A stretch of 64,000 bases of DNA from Dyadobacter diqingensis (GCF_024220585.1 NZ_JAMXKF010000001.1:1374033-1438032); one strand, 5' to 3'; numbered from the stretch's first letter, positions 51,676-60,854 are shown. Program-made: numbers and translations. The notes: a model not told the origin generated them from the sequence alone.

Positions 51676-53027
51676 TACTTTTCAATTTTGTAATAAAGCG
51701 TTTTGCGATCGATATTGAGAAGTTTTGCCGCCTTACTCTTGTTGTAACGCACATCCTGCAATACCTTTTCGATCATCTCCTTTTCATGCGTTTCCTGCAA
51801 CAGTTTCAGGTCAGATCCTCCTGCAACAGGTTTGGCAGCAACCGTTTCCATGGTCGTGATCATTTCCTGAGGTAATGCTTTCAAATCGGCTGTTTCTTCT
51901 TTTGAAAGCAAAACCAGCCTTTTGATCACGTTATTCAATTCACGGAGATTGCCCGGCCAGTCGTATTTTAGGAAAATGTCCATAACCTCTTTCGAAAGCT
52001 GCTGCACATTTTTGTCGAGTTCCTGATTTGCCTTATCAATAAAGTGCTGTATAAAAACACCAAGGTCCTCTCCCCTTTCACGAAGTGCCGGAACCTGGAT
52101 CTTGAATTCGTTCAAACGGTGGTATAAATCCTCCCTGAAATCCCCGCTCGACGATATCGTTAAAAGATCTTCGTTGGTCGCCGCGATCAGCCTCACATCC
52201 ACTTTCACGGGCTGTGTGCTGCCAATCGGAACTACGATTCTTTCCTGCAAGGCGCGCAGCAACTTAATCTGCACATCATATCCCAGGTTTCCTATCTCAT
52301 CCAGAAACAGAGTTCCTCCATCCGCGGCTTCAAACTGCCCGATCTTATCTGACAAAGCGCCTGTAAAAGCACCTTTTTTATGTCCGAAAAGCTCGCTCGC
52401 GGCAAGATCTTTGGATAATGACCCGCAGTCAATCGCCACAAAAGGACCATCACTACGCTTGCTTAATCTGTGAATAGACTTTGCAACGTGTTCTTTCCCC
52501 GTTCCGCTTTCTCCCTGAATAATCACCGACATATCCGTAGGAGCTACCAGCCTTACATATTCATAAAGTTGTTTGGATATTTTACTACTGCCTTCAATAA
52601 ATTCCAGGGATTGTTTTTCCGGTTTTTTTGTAGTTTTCACAGAAACCGCTGTTTTTCTGTTCAGGGCCTCTTTCAACACCATCAGCAACTCCTCGGGGTT
52701 AACCGGTTTTGTAATATAGTCAAAAGCACCGCTTTGCATTGCGTTCACAGCCGTTCTAATATCATTAAAACTGGTCATGATCAGTGCAGGCGTGCGATTT
52801 CCTTCTTCGCGCAATAATTTTAAAAGATCGAGAGAATTTCCATCCGGAAGACGATAATCCAGCATAAGTACTGCGTAATCATCTGGTGCGCCAGCTTTCG
52901 TACGAATAGCTTCTTTTGCACCGGCAATTGTTGAACAGACCTGTACTTCATGCCCATGTTTACCAAGGAAATTACTCAGTAGTTTGGAAAATGTAGTATC
53001 GTCTTCAACAAGCAGCAAATGAGCCAT
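51663..53027 (-). CDS. NtrC-type sigma-54-dependent response regulator
   Basis: A 454-residue protein with three standard parts. The receiver (residues 1-120) has LVEDD, LMLDYRLPDG (Asp57) and YITKPVNPEE. The AAA+ domain (about 145-380) has GESGTGKEHVAKSIH (Walker A), the sigma-54-contact loop KKGAFTGALSD, GGTLFLDEIGNLG (Walker B) and WPGNLRELNNVIKRL. The Fis-type helix-turn-helix is at the end (NKSKAAKLLNIDRKTLYYKI). It activates sigma-54 promoters once phosphorylated. No sigma-54 gene is in the window. It ends inside the end of the hybrid kinase gene on the other strand; overlapping transcripts may cross-regulate. Confidence 0.95.
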   Translation of the reverse strand: MAHLLLVEDDTTFSKLLSNFLGKHGHEVQVCSTIAGAKEAIRTKAGAPDDYAVLMLDYRLPDGNSLDLLKLLREEGNRTPALIMTSFNDIRTAVNAMQSGAFDYITKPVNPEELLMVLKEALNRKTAVSVKTTKKPEKQSLEFIEGSSKISKQLYEYVRLVAPTDMSVIIQGESGTGKEHVAKSIHRLSKRSDGPFVAIDCGSLSKDLAASELFGHKKGAFTGALSDKIGQFEAADGGTLFLDEIGNLGYDVQIKLLRALQERIVVPIGSTQPVKVDVRLIAATNEDLLTISSSGDFREDLYHRLNEFKIQVPALRERGEDLGVFIQHFIDKANQELDKNVQQLSKEVMDIFLKYDWPGNLRELNNVIKRLVLLSKEETADLKALPQEMITTMETVAAKPVAGGSDLKLLQETHEKEMIEKVLQDVRYNKSKAAKLLNIDRKTLYYKIEKYQIE

Positions 53028-53098
53028 ATGGGCAATATAAATTAGTGATTAAAAATATTCTTTAATTAACGATTTACCAGAATGTAAAATTGCAAAAA

Positions 53099-53142
53099 TT
53101 AACGCCAAAAAGCCGGAGAAATCTCCGGCTTTTTGGCGTTAA
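53099..53142. terminator. Strong terminator between the PepSY-like and NtrC-type genes
   Basis: Twenty-one-base perfect arms (core AACGCCAAAAAGCCGGAGA with its complement) around a two-base loop. U-rich segments lie in both strands' arms, but it mainly closes the minus-strand PepSY-like gene at 53158. Confidence 0.85.
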
Positions 53143-53157
53143 TTGATTTATTCTCTT

Positions 53158-53463
53158 CTATTCTACCTTTCTACCGTCTTTATCAAGATTAATTTTGGTT
53201 GTTTCGCTCCCCTTTTTCAGCGATATCTCAAAATACTGTGTTTTATCCTCCTTCGTAATTATAAAAGCTTCGGTAATATCCCACCCCGCATAAACATCGC
53301 TGGCAAGTGTTGTCTTTATCGGCTGCGGTAAATCCTCCGGTCGCACCGACACTTTGTCTTGTACTACAAATTCTACAAATGATGAAATTTTTGAAGTACT
53401 AGCCTCCGCAGAAACGAACGAAACTAACGTTAACGCTATGGCTGATATGATTAGTCTTTTCAT
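53158..53463 (-). CDS. Small PepSY-like secreted protein
   Basis: A 101-residue protein with a signal peptide (MKRLIISAIALTLVSFVSAEA). The mature part contains SVRPEDLPQPIKTTLASDVY then AGWDITEAFIITKEDKT, and QYFEISLKKGSETTKINLDKDG, with one PepSY-like repeat: the P-x-x-I/V helix, AG...I.EA, then Y.F.L...G....V..D..G. Such proteins are common in Bacteroidota, exported and of unclear role, possibly protease inhibitors or envelope sensors. It lies upstream of the two-component regulator on the same strand but is separated by a strong terminator. Confidence 0.75.
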   Translation of the reverse strand: MKRLIISAIALTLVSFVSAEASTSKISSFVEFVVQDKVSVRPEDLPQPIKTTLASDVYAGWDITEAFIITKEDKTQYFEISLKKGSETTKINLDKDGRKVE

Positions 53464-53954
53464 GATCTTGTTGATATTAAGTTATTTACGGCCACTACTT
53501 TATGTTGTAAACAATAAGGTATCTTACAAAAAAGATGCCTGCAAAAAGTTAAAAACTAAACCATTACAAATCAAATGATTACAAGCAACATTGTTCTGAC
53601 AAATTCTAACAATTTGCTGAATTTAACTACACTTCGTTTCGGAATTATCTTCTTCCTTTGAGACAAAGGGCCAATAATCATTCTGAATTTCAGGCAGGTA
53701 TGCTAAAACTATATCGAAAATTAATTTTTATTTTTTCTACTTACTAATTATATAATTCTAAAAAATTTATATATTTACACCGAAGTTATTAATCGATTTG
53801 TTGTAGAATAAATATTACTTAATAAATTTTTCTACCAAAACATAGACTCAGGTAATTGTTAAAGACATTCTGCTTGAAAATATTACCCTTAATTCTTGAA
53901 AAGTTATAGAAGAACCTTTACTCAACGTTATATAAATTCTTATTTTTTAGTTTC
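53464..53954. other. AT-rich intergenic region behind the PepSY-like gene
   Basis: No gene is seen. The first 50 bases should hold the promoter of the minus-strand PepSY-like gene. The stretch 53700-53850 is more AT-rich than its surroundings (long A and T runs), as expected for a promoter or H-NS-like binding region, but I find no exact TAnnTTTG motif or palindrome to name. Confidence 0.4.
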
Positions 53955-53994
53955 AAAGAAAAGCTGAACGGAGATATCTTTTCGGCTTTTCTTT
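53955..53994. terminator. Terminator-like hairpin next to the gene relic
   Basis: AAAGAAAAGC and GCTTTTCTTT form a 10-bp stem extended by GAA/TTC pairs around GGAGATATC. It starts at the stop of the minus-strand relic at 53993-54109. On the plus strand T-rich sequence follows, so it might also end a plus-strand transcript. Confidence 0.5.
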
Positions 53995-54109
53995 ATTTTA
54001 TCGATTTCAATTCTTTAAAATCTACCTCTCCATAAAAACGATCCACTGCTGATTGTTCAAATTGATTCTCATCGAACAGAGCCCAAAACACCTTCTGGCA
54101 TCCTGACAA
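53993..54109 (-). pseudogene. Short C-terminal-like coding relic
   Basis: On the minus strand, from a possible TTG (complement of 54107-54109), 38 codons read MSGCQKVFWALFDENQFEQS then AVDRFYGEVDFKELKSIK and stop. The amino-acid mix is protein-like (acidic/aromatic, ending in a Lys-rich tail) and the stop coincides with a terminator-like hairpin. A stop codon lies just upstream in frame and no continuation was found, so it may be the end of a decayed gene or a very small gene. I do not recognise the family. Confidence 0.35.
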
Positions 54110-54852
54110 TACCGTTTAATAAGTTTATTTAAATCCGGGTAAAATTTTCAGATAAAATTGTGTAACTACTTGTTATTAATTGTAGAAATTTTACTATGTT
54201 TATGGTAGCGATAATCATTATATCTGCACAACCACCGCAGACTTATTTTTATATTGTAGACATTAAATCATTACAGCATGAATATTTTTACACATTATAC
54301 CATACAGAATAAACTACGAAAGACGGCTATAAATAAAGTTTAGAGCGCATTTTCGGACTCGTTAATACCTTACCCACAGAAAATTGCCGATTACAGTATT
54401 ATTATTTCTTCGGCCTATTAGTCTGGTCCGTAGCAATTCCGTTACGGCATCCGCAACAAATTCAAGCAGTATTCAGCTTCCAAAAAGTTGAGGAACTATC
54501 GCTTTGAATTTTCTTATGTTTTTCCACTGATGTAAAAATCAGAACCAACTTAGTCCATATATTTCTCACCATAATATTACCATTTATGATTAACACATCA
54601 CAACTTTTCCCTCCACCCGCCGGAAGGGGAAAATATGACAAACAACTAGGGAATCAGTTCCTGTCGTGTTCATATTTCCAATGTTGTTCACCACCAAAAT
54701 AGCCTCGTTTAAGATTTAGCTGCTTTAAAACATTATCCAATTGCCCGCAGGTTTGAAAAAATATTCAAATCAAGATCGGGAGAGTATTGCCTTTAATTCC
54801 AGTTTGTATTGCATTTTTTACTAAATATTTCTCACTATAAAATTTGTTACCC
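54110..54852. other. Long intergenic region before the T9SS cargo gene
   Basis: About 740 bases without a credible gene. Several short frames occur: 21 codons at 54280 (MNIFTHYTIQ...), and 38 codons at 54586 (MINTSQLFPPPAGRGKYD...); a frame without ATG at about 54345-54507 ends SFQKVEELSL. None has recognisable features. The region may contain a long leader of the T9SS cargo gene, a small RNA, or decayed genes. No repeat, tRNA or insertion-sequence end is visible. Confidence 0.4.
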
Positions 54853-57558
54853 ATGAAGATTTTTATTCGACAACCTTTAAATAGACATAGTTATTGGCTC
54901 ACGGCCGGACTGAGTTTGGGTATGATGCTTTCCTCTGCAATATCACATGCACAAACCAAGACTTACGCAACTGGGAACATCACCGGTGGAAGAGAAAATG
55001 TAGGTAATGTATTGGGACTAGGTTATTCCCCGGGTTCGTCGGGAATATCGTCTCCTGTACTCTCACACACCACAGGGGTAGGAATATTCGAAACTTTCCG
55101 TTTTTTCTATGGTAACGGCATTTTAAATTCTTCAACTGTAACTCCGGCAACTGTTACTGCCAGTAGACTTGTAGGAGTTAGCTTAGGGGGTATTGACCTA
55201 TTGACACTTGCGGGCGGAGACGCATACATTCAGTTCCGCTTTCCTGGAACCAACCCAATCGCAGCAAAAACAACGTCCTTTATCAAGCTTGGTGCAAAAC
55301 CAACCGGTTCCGGACTTGCCATTCCAGTTGGAGGATTACTATCCCTGGGCGATAACAATCCATTGGTTGGAGAAATTTATAAGGATGCCGGTGCATACAG
55401 TTTGACTGGCAACGGAAACCAAAATCCCGGAACAAAGTTGGCTGGTACTTTTGAGACAAAATTACTGGTAGATCCGGCCGGAGTATGGCATGCTGCCGTT
55501 ACGCCATCATCAACCGATGCCTACAATTCTGTCAGACTTAAAGTAAGAATTCCATCTGACTTATTGGGTGTTAACGTAACCAACACCACAGCGGCAACAG
55601 TTTTTAATGCTTTTACCTATGCTACGGAAGGAGCTTTATGCAGCAACCGTCCGGCCTTTACTGACGAGGGAAACATCGATGGTTTGGTTACCCTTAATGC
55701 ATCTGCGCTAAAACTGGTAACACTCAACCAAATCGTGAATAACCCGGTTGGAGCAATTGATACCGATCCTGCAACCTATTCCTCTTTTTCATCAGGGGTA
55801 GCCAGCGCAGGTGTAGCTTCAACAGTTTCACAAAATATTTATTTTGATCATACCGCAGCTGCATCAGACGGGGCAACAATTAAGTTGTCGCTGTCAACCG
55901 GACTTTTAAGTTTAAACGTTCTGGGTGGAGGGATTACTTTTAAAGCGTATAAAGGCTCCGTACACGTCGGAACTGACCAAACCGTTGAGGGAAGCTTACT
56001 GGGACTTAACCTTGCAGATATTATAGCAGTAAACGGTTTCAAAACTGTGAACACCACATTTAAGCCAGGTGTTGAGTTCGACAGAGTTGAGGTGGTGCTT
56101 AACGGAGGTCTTGTTAGCCTTGGTGTCATTAGTGATGCAGTCAGACTTTTTGATGTACAACTTTCAGCTGCTGCCCCTACTTTATCTTCGTCACTTCCTC
56201 TTCAAGCCAACAATAGTGTGACGGTTTATGCGGGACAAACTTTGCCTACAATTGGCGCAGTCTCAGCTGGCAATAACATCTTATGGTATGAAGGTGACAG
56301 CGAAACAGCTCTGGCGCCGGCAGCGGCCTCACCAGTTAATCTGCCTGTAACATCCATTGCTACCGCAGGTTCATACGTCTACAATGCGGCTGCGCAACGC
56401 CCTGGCTGTACCAACATTTCAGCCAAGATACCTGTCAATATTACCGTGCTTCCATTAAGTCTGTCAACCTTGCCTAATGGAAATCTTTCCAGCGCTTACG
56501 CATCTGGGAGTCCGGTAGCTGCCAGTGCAGGTCGTACGCTTAAATATGAAATTGTGAGTGGAGCTTTACCAAACGGAATAACGTTAAATGAAACAACCGG
56601 CGTTTTGGAAGGAACACCTGCACAATCCGGCCCATTCAACTTCTCAGTAAAAATTACTGACATTACTGTACCAGCCAGCCCGATCGATGCAGGCACGCAT
56701 GCCTTCTCGCTGACAATTATCACAAACCTTGCAATCACGGGTGGAGCTTTCCCGACAGCTGTAAAAGGAACTCCTTATTCTCAGTCGTTGCCAACAGGTT
56801 TGGGCGCTTCGGGTGGTGTACCTCCTTACGTTTACGAGATCGTGCCACCAAGCTCAGGAGGAGCAAGATTAAGTGCTGTTCTGGAATTGCCGGCAACCTT
56901 TACGTTATCGCCGACGGGTGTTCTTAGCGGCACGCCAACTGCCACTGGTAACATCACATTTACTGCAAAAGCAACCGATGCTGAGAACAATGTTACACAA
57001 GCCAACTTCACAATTGTTGTTGACAATCCTCTGCCTGTAACACTTACTTCTTTCTCTACTGCAAAAGAAGGCCAGACTGCTTTGCTTAAATGGTCAACAA
57101 CTGCGGAAACGAACAGCGACCACTTCGAAATCCAGCGCAGTCAGAATGGTAAATCATGGGGTATGATCGGTACGAGAAAATCAAATGGCGAGAGCTCATC
57201 ACTGCAAAGCTATAACTTCACAGATTCAGAACCTTTGGACGGTGAAAACCTGTATCGCCTGAAAATGATCGACCGTGATGGAACATTTGCTTACAGCCGC
57301 ATTGAGTCGTTGACTTTCGAAGGCCTGACTGCATCATTCCATCCAAACCCTGTTGCAGAGAAACTGGTAATAACTGCCGGCGATTTCAGCAAGGTTAAAA
57401 ACATTCAGATCTACGATGCAAGCGGTAAAACTGTTTACAAATCTGCTGCTGCACCAAGTGCTGAAATCAACGTTCAAAATCTTTCGGCTGGTCTGTACGT
57501 AGTGCAGGTGGTACGTACAAACGGAACAGTGATTACGCATAAGATCATTAAACAATAG
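54853..57558 (+). CDS. Large secreted T9SS cargo protein with putative-Ig domains
   Basis: The frame opens with a TTG at 54844, but the ATG at 54853 (MKIFIRQPLNRHSYW) is the better start; 901 residues. A signal peptide ends SHAQT. Residues about 30-430 are a Gly/Thr-rich beta domain I do not recognise (SGISSPVLSHTTGVGIFETF). Then follow an Ig-like stretch (VYAGQTLPTIGAVSAGNNI) and two putative-Ig domains (YEIVSGALPNGITLNETTGV and LPATFTLSPTGVLSGTP types). A fibronectin-like part follows (LPVTLTSFSTAKEGQTALLK), then the type A sorting tail SFHPNPVAEKLVI...GKTVYKS...GLYVVQVVRTNG. The tail sends it through the T9SS to the cell surface or medium; an adhesin-like role is likely. Confidence 0.88.
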   Translation: MKIFIRQPLNRHSYWLTAGLSLGMMLSSAISHAQTKTYATGNITGGRENVGNVLGLGYSPGSSGISSPVLSHTTGVGIFETFRFFYGNGILNSSTVTPATVTASRLVGVSLGGIDLLTLAGGDAYIQFRFPGTNPIAAKTTSFIKLGAKPTGSGLAIPVGGLLSLGDNNPLVGEIYKDAGAYSLTGNGNQNPGTKLAGTFETKLLVDPAGVWHAAVTPSSTDAYNSVRLKVRIPSDLLGVNVTNTTAATVFNAFTYATEGALCSNRPAFTDEGNIDGLVTLNASALKLVTLNQIVNNPVGAIDTDPATYSSFSSGVASAGVASTVSQNIYFDHTAAASDGATIKLSLSTGLLSLNVLGGGITFKAYKGSVHVGTDQTVEGSLLGLNLADIIAVNGFKTVNTTFKPGVEFDRVEVVLNGGLVSLGVISDAVRLFDVQLSAAAPTLSSSLPLQANNSVTVYAGQTLPTIGAVSAGNNILWYEGDSETALAPAAASPVNLPVTSIATAGSYVYNAAAQRPGCTNISAKIPVNITVLPLSLSTLPNGNLSSAYASGSPVAASAGRTLKYEIVSGALPNGITLNETTGVLEGTPAQSGPFNFSVKITDITVPASPIDAGTHAFSLTIITNLAITGGAFPTAVKGTPYSQSLPTGLGASGGVPPYVYEIVPPSSGGARLSAVLELPATFTLSPTGVLSGTPTATGNITFTAKATDAENNVTQANFTIVVDNPLPVTLTSFSTAKEGQTALLKWSTTAETNSDHFEIQRSQNGKSWGMIGTRKSNGESSSLQSYNFTDSEPLDGENLYRLKMIDRDGTFAYSRIESLTFEGLTASFHPNPVAEKLVITAGDFSKVKNIQIYDASGKTVYKSAAAPSAEINVQNLSAGLYVVQVVRTNGTVITHKIIKQ

Positions 57559-57580
57559 TTTAGTAAAAACATTGTTTTTT

Positions 57581-57626
57581 ATATACAAAAATGCCCCGGA
57601 GATATCTCCGGGGCATTTTTGTATAT
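57581..57626. terminator. Perfect 46-base palindrome serving as terminator
   Basis: The arms start ATATACAAAAATGCCCCGGA and the whole is a gapless perfect palindrome centred on GATATC, with 23 bases per arm. It lies 22 bases behind the T9SS cargo gene. The RNA stem CCCCGGAGATATCTCCGGGG with flanking A- and U-runs works as an intrinsic terminator on both strands. Confidence 0.88.
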
Positions 57627-57779
57627 AAATGTTACCAAATCAACTATCACAGAAACATACGGAATAGCAAATAAATCAGAAGTTTTTTTCCAAACATTGA
57701 TCTAAAGCAAAGGTATGGTCGTAGGTTTTTCAAATAATCTTTTCGACGGGCGAAAGGAAAATCGTAACCTTTAATTGCT

Positions 57780-58508
57780 ATGATCAATAATAAAAATTCA
57801 CAAAAAGACTCCGATACCAAGGGAGGTCAGGAATCGGTTCTGAACAGACGGCTCTTCTTACGCTCGGCGGGTGTTGCAACAGCGGTTGGTACGCTTGCTC
57901 TTGGCGCATGTAAAGATGACGACGACGATATGGTGACGCCACCAACAACAACTGTTGACCTGGGCAAAGATGATGTTGGTATCCTTAACTATGCCTACGC
58001 ACTGGAACAACTGGAAGCAGCGTTTTACGAACAAGTTGTAAAAACGCCTTACATGGGCATCACCGCAGCCGAAACAGCAATCCTTACCGATATCCGTGAC
58101 CACGAAGTTATCCACAGAGATTTCTTCAAGGCAGCATTGACAGCAGCCGCACCAACACAGATTATTCCCGCACTCGAAGTTGATTTTTCTTCTATTGATT
58201 TCACAAACCGCGCCAAAGTACTTGGGGCTGCGAAATTATTCGAAGACACCGGAGTAGCCGCTTACAATGGCGCAGGTAAATTCATCAAAAACGCAACATA
58301 TCTGACATTAGCCGGAAAGATTGTTTCGGTAGAAGCACGTCACGCTGCTGCGATCAGTGATCTGATCACGCCTAAAACTGCTGATTTTGCAAGCGATACA
58401 CAAATCGATCCTAATGGCTTGGACAAGGCAATTCCTTCGGCAACAATTTTGGCGGCAGTTCAGCCCTATCTTAAAACAAAGATCAGCGGTGCCAATTTAC
58501 CTAAATAA
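57780..58508 (+). CDS. Ferritin-like domain protein (Ferritin_2 type), copy 1
   Basis: A 242-residue protein. The N-terminus has a twin-arginine-like signal (NRRLFLRSAG at residues 22-31) followed by ALGAC, so it may be a Tat-exported lipoprotein. The mature part after an acidic linker is helical: GILNYAYALEQLEAAFYEQV, ILTDIRDHEVIHRDFFKAAL, VLGAAKLFEDTGVAAYNGAG, KIVSVEARHAAAISDLI. The Glu and His residues in LEQLEAAFYE, DHEVIHR, FEDTG and VEARH are the metal-binding set of ferritin-like four-helix bundles. The function in this extracytoplasmic family is unknown; it might bind iron or other metals. It is followed 30 bases later by a paralogue. Confidence 0.9.
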   Translation: MINNKNSQKDSDTKGGQESVLNRRLFLRSAGVATAVGTLALGACKDDDDDMVTPPTTTVDLGKDDVGILNYAYALEQLEAAFYEQVVKTPYMGITAAETAILTDIRDHEVIHRDFFKAALTAAAPTQIIPALEVDFSSIDFTNRAKVLGAAKLFEDTGVAAYNGAGKFIKNATYLTLAGKIVSVEARHAAAISDLITPKTADFASDTQIDPNGLDKAIPSATILAAVQPYLKTKISGANLPK

Positions 58509-58538
58509 TTTTCCAACAGATTTCAACTTTTGACCGAT

Positions 58539-59324
58539 ATGAATATTTTCAAAATAATAGATGAGATTCAAAAAATAGATGGTGACGCAGTGGACCGTTT
58601 GGAACATGCAACACGCCGTCATTTTATGAACAGAATTGGAAGTAAGCTTGCTGCCGTAGCAGTGCCAACAGTTTTTGCTTCCGTTGTCAACAAAGCGTAT
58701 GCGCAGTCAGCCGGTGCGATTGATATCTTAAACTTTGCACTTACGCTTGAATATCTTGAAGACGAATTTTATCAAAAAGGAAATGCGGCCGCAGGCCTTA
58801 TCCCTGCCAGCGATAAAACGATCTTTACGCAAATTGGTAAACACGAAACACAACACGTTGCCTTTCTAAAAGGTGCTCTGGGAGCAAAAGCAGTTGCCAA
58901 ACCAACATTTGACTTTACTGGAAAAGGTGCTTTCGCAACCGTTTTCACTAATTATAATACTTTCCTTACCGTTTCACATGCATTAGAAGACACAGGCGTC
59001 AGAGCTTACAAAGGACAAGCCGGCGGCCTGATGGGAGATCCTGATTTGCTTCAGTATGCATTGCAAGTGCACTCTGTTGAAGCAAGACACGCCTCTATCG
59101 TTCGTAAATTACTGGGTGCTGCTACCGGCAAACCTGAAATCAAATCATGGATTACAGGCAAAGCAGGTGCACCGGAAGCTGTGTACGCAGGCGACGATAA
59201 CAAAGTACAGGGTGGTGTTGATCTTACCGGACTAGCTGGGAAATCGGATGCGGCTATTACAGAAGCGTTCGACGAACCATTGACAAAAGAGCAGGTTTTA
59301 GCAATTGCAGGTCTGTTTCTTTAA
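58539..59324 (+). CDS. Ferritin-like domain protein (Ferritin_2 type), copy 2
   Basis: The ATG at 58539 (MNIFKIIDEIQKID) is chosen over a TTG 9 bases earlier; 261 residues. A twin-arginine-like ATRRHFMNRIG precedes a hydrophobic stretch (AAVAVPTVFASVVNKAYAQ) that is likely cut by signal peptidase I. The ferritin-like bundle repeats the motifs of copy 1: LNFALTLEYLEDEFYQKG, IGKHETQHVAFLKGAL, VSHALEDTGVRAYKGQAG, VHSVEARHASIVRKLL. Copy 1 is a lipoprotein candidate and copy 2 a soluble form, so they may form a membrane-attached and a free subunit. The genes are clearly one operon and end at a terminator. Confidence 0.9.
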   Translation: MNIFKIIDEIQKIDGDAVDRLEHATRRHFMNRIGSKLAAVAVPTVFASVVNKAYAQSAGAIDILNFALTLEYLEDEFYQKGNAAAGLIPASDKTIFTQIGKHETQHVAFLKGALGAKAVAKPTFDFTGKGAFATVFTNYNTFLTVSHALEDTGVRAYKGQAGGLMGDPDLLQYALQVHSVEARHASIVRKLLGAATGKPEIKSWITGKAGAPEAVYAGDDNKVQGGVDLTGLAGKSDAAITEAFDEPLTKEQVLAIAGLFL

Positions 59325-59440
59325 GAATTAATGCATTTGATGAATATAGAATAACTCCTTCCTGTTGAACATATACATGCACGATTAAGTGATAGTGAAG
59401 TTCAAAGTCAGTGTTACACGCTATAATTCATGAAAAGCTT

Positions 59441-59472
59441 AAAAGGTTATCCTTAGGTAGGATAACCTTTTT
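59441..59472 (+). terminator. Intrinsic terminator behind the ferritin-like pair
   Basis: AAAAGGTTATCC and GGATAACCTTTT form a 12-bp stem with a 7-base loop (TTAGGTA), followed by TTT. Confidence 0.8.
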
Positions 59473-59594
59473 CTTGTTTAAATGGCATCAATGAGCGGAG
59501 TAAATTCAGTAAGTTTGGATCATTAACCGCTTTGACAAGCAAGGTTTCTTTAAACCCTAACGTTATCATTACCTACTAAGCTTAACCTGATTCT

Positions 59595-60827
59595 ATGAAA
59601 TCGCATTTTGACAGACGTGGTTTTCTAAAAAAAACCAGCCTCGCGGCACTGGCTGCAACGCTGGGAACTGACATTGTTTTTGCCGATAAACTGCCAAGAA
59701 AATATATGCCTCTTGCCTTTGGAGAAAAAGACGCTCTGAAAGGTAAAAACACCAACATGATTGTGCAGGGCGACCGCCCCTGGAATGTGGAATCGCCGCT
59801 TGATTTGCTGGACGACCGCATCACCCCGGTTGACAAAATGTTTATCCGTAACAATGGCTTGATCCCTGAAACGATCGATGTTAAAAACTGGACATTAACC
59901 ATCGACGGAGAATCTGTAAAAGCGCCTAAAACCTATACGCTGGCCGATTTAAAAAAGAAATTCAAATCCTATACTTACCAGCTGACGCTGGAATGCGGCG
60001 GAAACGGGCGTTCGGGTTATTACCCGCCTACTTCGGGAAACCAGTGGGGACAAGGTGCCGTACATTGCGCGCAGTGGACGGGTGTCCGCTTGAAAGATAT
60101 TCTGGCTGATGTCGGGCTAAAAAGTGATGCGGTTTATATCGGTTATCATGGGAAAGACATCCACTTAAGTAAGGACCCTAAAAAGGAATCCATATCAAGA
60201 GGCGTGCCGATTGCCAAAGCGATGGAAGACGAAACATTGATCGCATGGCAGTTAAACGGTCAGGATATCCCCGAATTTCATGGTTTTCCGTTAAGACTTG
60301 TCATCGGCGGCTGGCCGGCTTCTGTATCCGGAAAATGGCTTAGCGGCATTTCTGTACGCAACAAGGTCCATGATGGTGCGAAAATGGAAGGACACAGTTA
60401 TAAAATGCCGCGAAATCCTGTTGCACCGGGAACGGAAATTCCGACAACGGACGAGTACTACCGGATCATCGAATCCATGCCTGTTAAATCCATGATCACT
60501 TTTCCAAAAACGGGCGCCGTTATTCCGTCAGGAGAAGTTTTGCCTTTACGCGGACATGCCTGGGCGGGAGACCATGCAGTAAAAAAAGTGGAAGTTTCCA
60601 TCGATTTTGGTTCAACGTGGCAGGACTGCAAGGTCGAAAATCCTGTTAACCGTCTGGCGTGGCAGCACTGGAATGCCAATATCAAATTCCCTGTAAAGGG
60701 TTATTACGAAGTCTGGGTGCGCGCTACCGATGAAAAAGGTGTGTCTCAGCCCATGGTTATTCCTGCATGGAATCCGGGAGGTTATTTGAACAATGCCTGC
60801 GAGCGTATTGCCGTAAAAATATCATAG
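59595..60827 (+). CDS. Sulfite-oxidase-family molybdopterin oxidoreductase
   Basis: A 410-residue protein with a Tat signal (FDRRGFLKKTS, Arg7-Arg8), as expected for a cofactor-loaded enzyme. The molybdenum domain has FIRNNGLIPETIDVKNWTLT, the Mo-ligand cysteine in QLTLECGGNGRS (Cys134), WGQGAVHCAQWTGVRLKDIL and GFPLRLVIGGWPASVSGKWL. The dimerisation domain follows (GHAWAGDHAVKKVEVSIDFG, GYYEVWVRATDEKG). Related enzymes oxidise sulfite to sulfate or reduce methionine sulfoxide. The cytochrome c gene 27 bases downstream suggests a sulfite:cytochrome c type, but the substrate is not proven by sequence. Confidence 0.92.
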   Translation: MKSHFDRRGFLKKTSLAALAATLGTDIVFADKLPRKYMPLAFGEKDALKGKNTNMIVQGDRPWNVESPLDLLDDRITPVDKMFIRNNGLIPETIDVKNWTLTIDGESVKAPKTYTLADLKKKFKSYTYQLTLECGGNGRSGYYPPTSGNQWGQGAVHCAQWTGVRLKDILADVGLKSDAVYIGYHGKDIHLSKDPKKESISRGVPIAKAMEDETLIAWQLNGQDIPEFHGFPLRLVIGGWPASVSGKWLSGISVRNKVHDGAKMEGHSYKMPRNPVAPGTEIPTTDEYYRIIESMPVKSMITFPKTGAVIPSGEVLPLRGHAWAGDHAVKKVEVSIDFGSTWQDCKVENPVNRLAWQHWNANIKFPVKGYYEVWVRATDEKGVSQPMVIPAWNPGGYLNNACERIAVKIS

Positions 60828-60854
60828 CCATTTCAGAAACTAAATTCAAATAAA

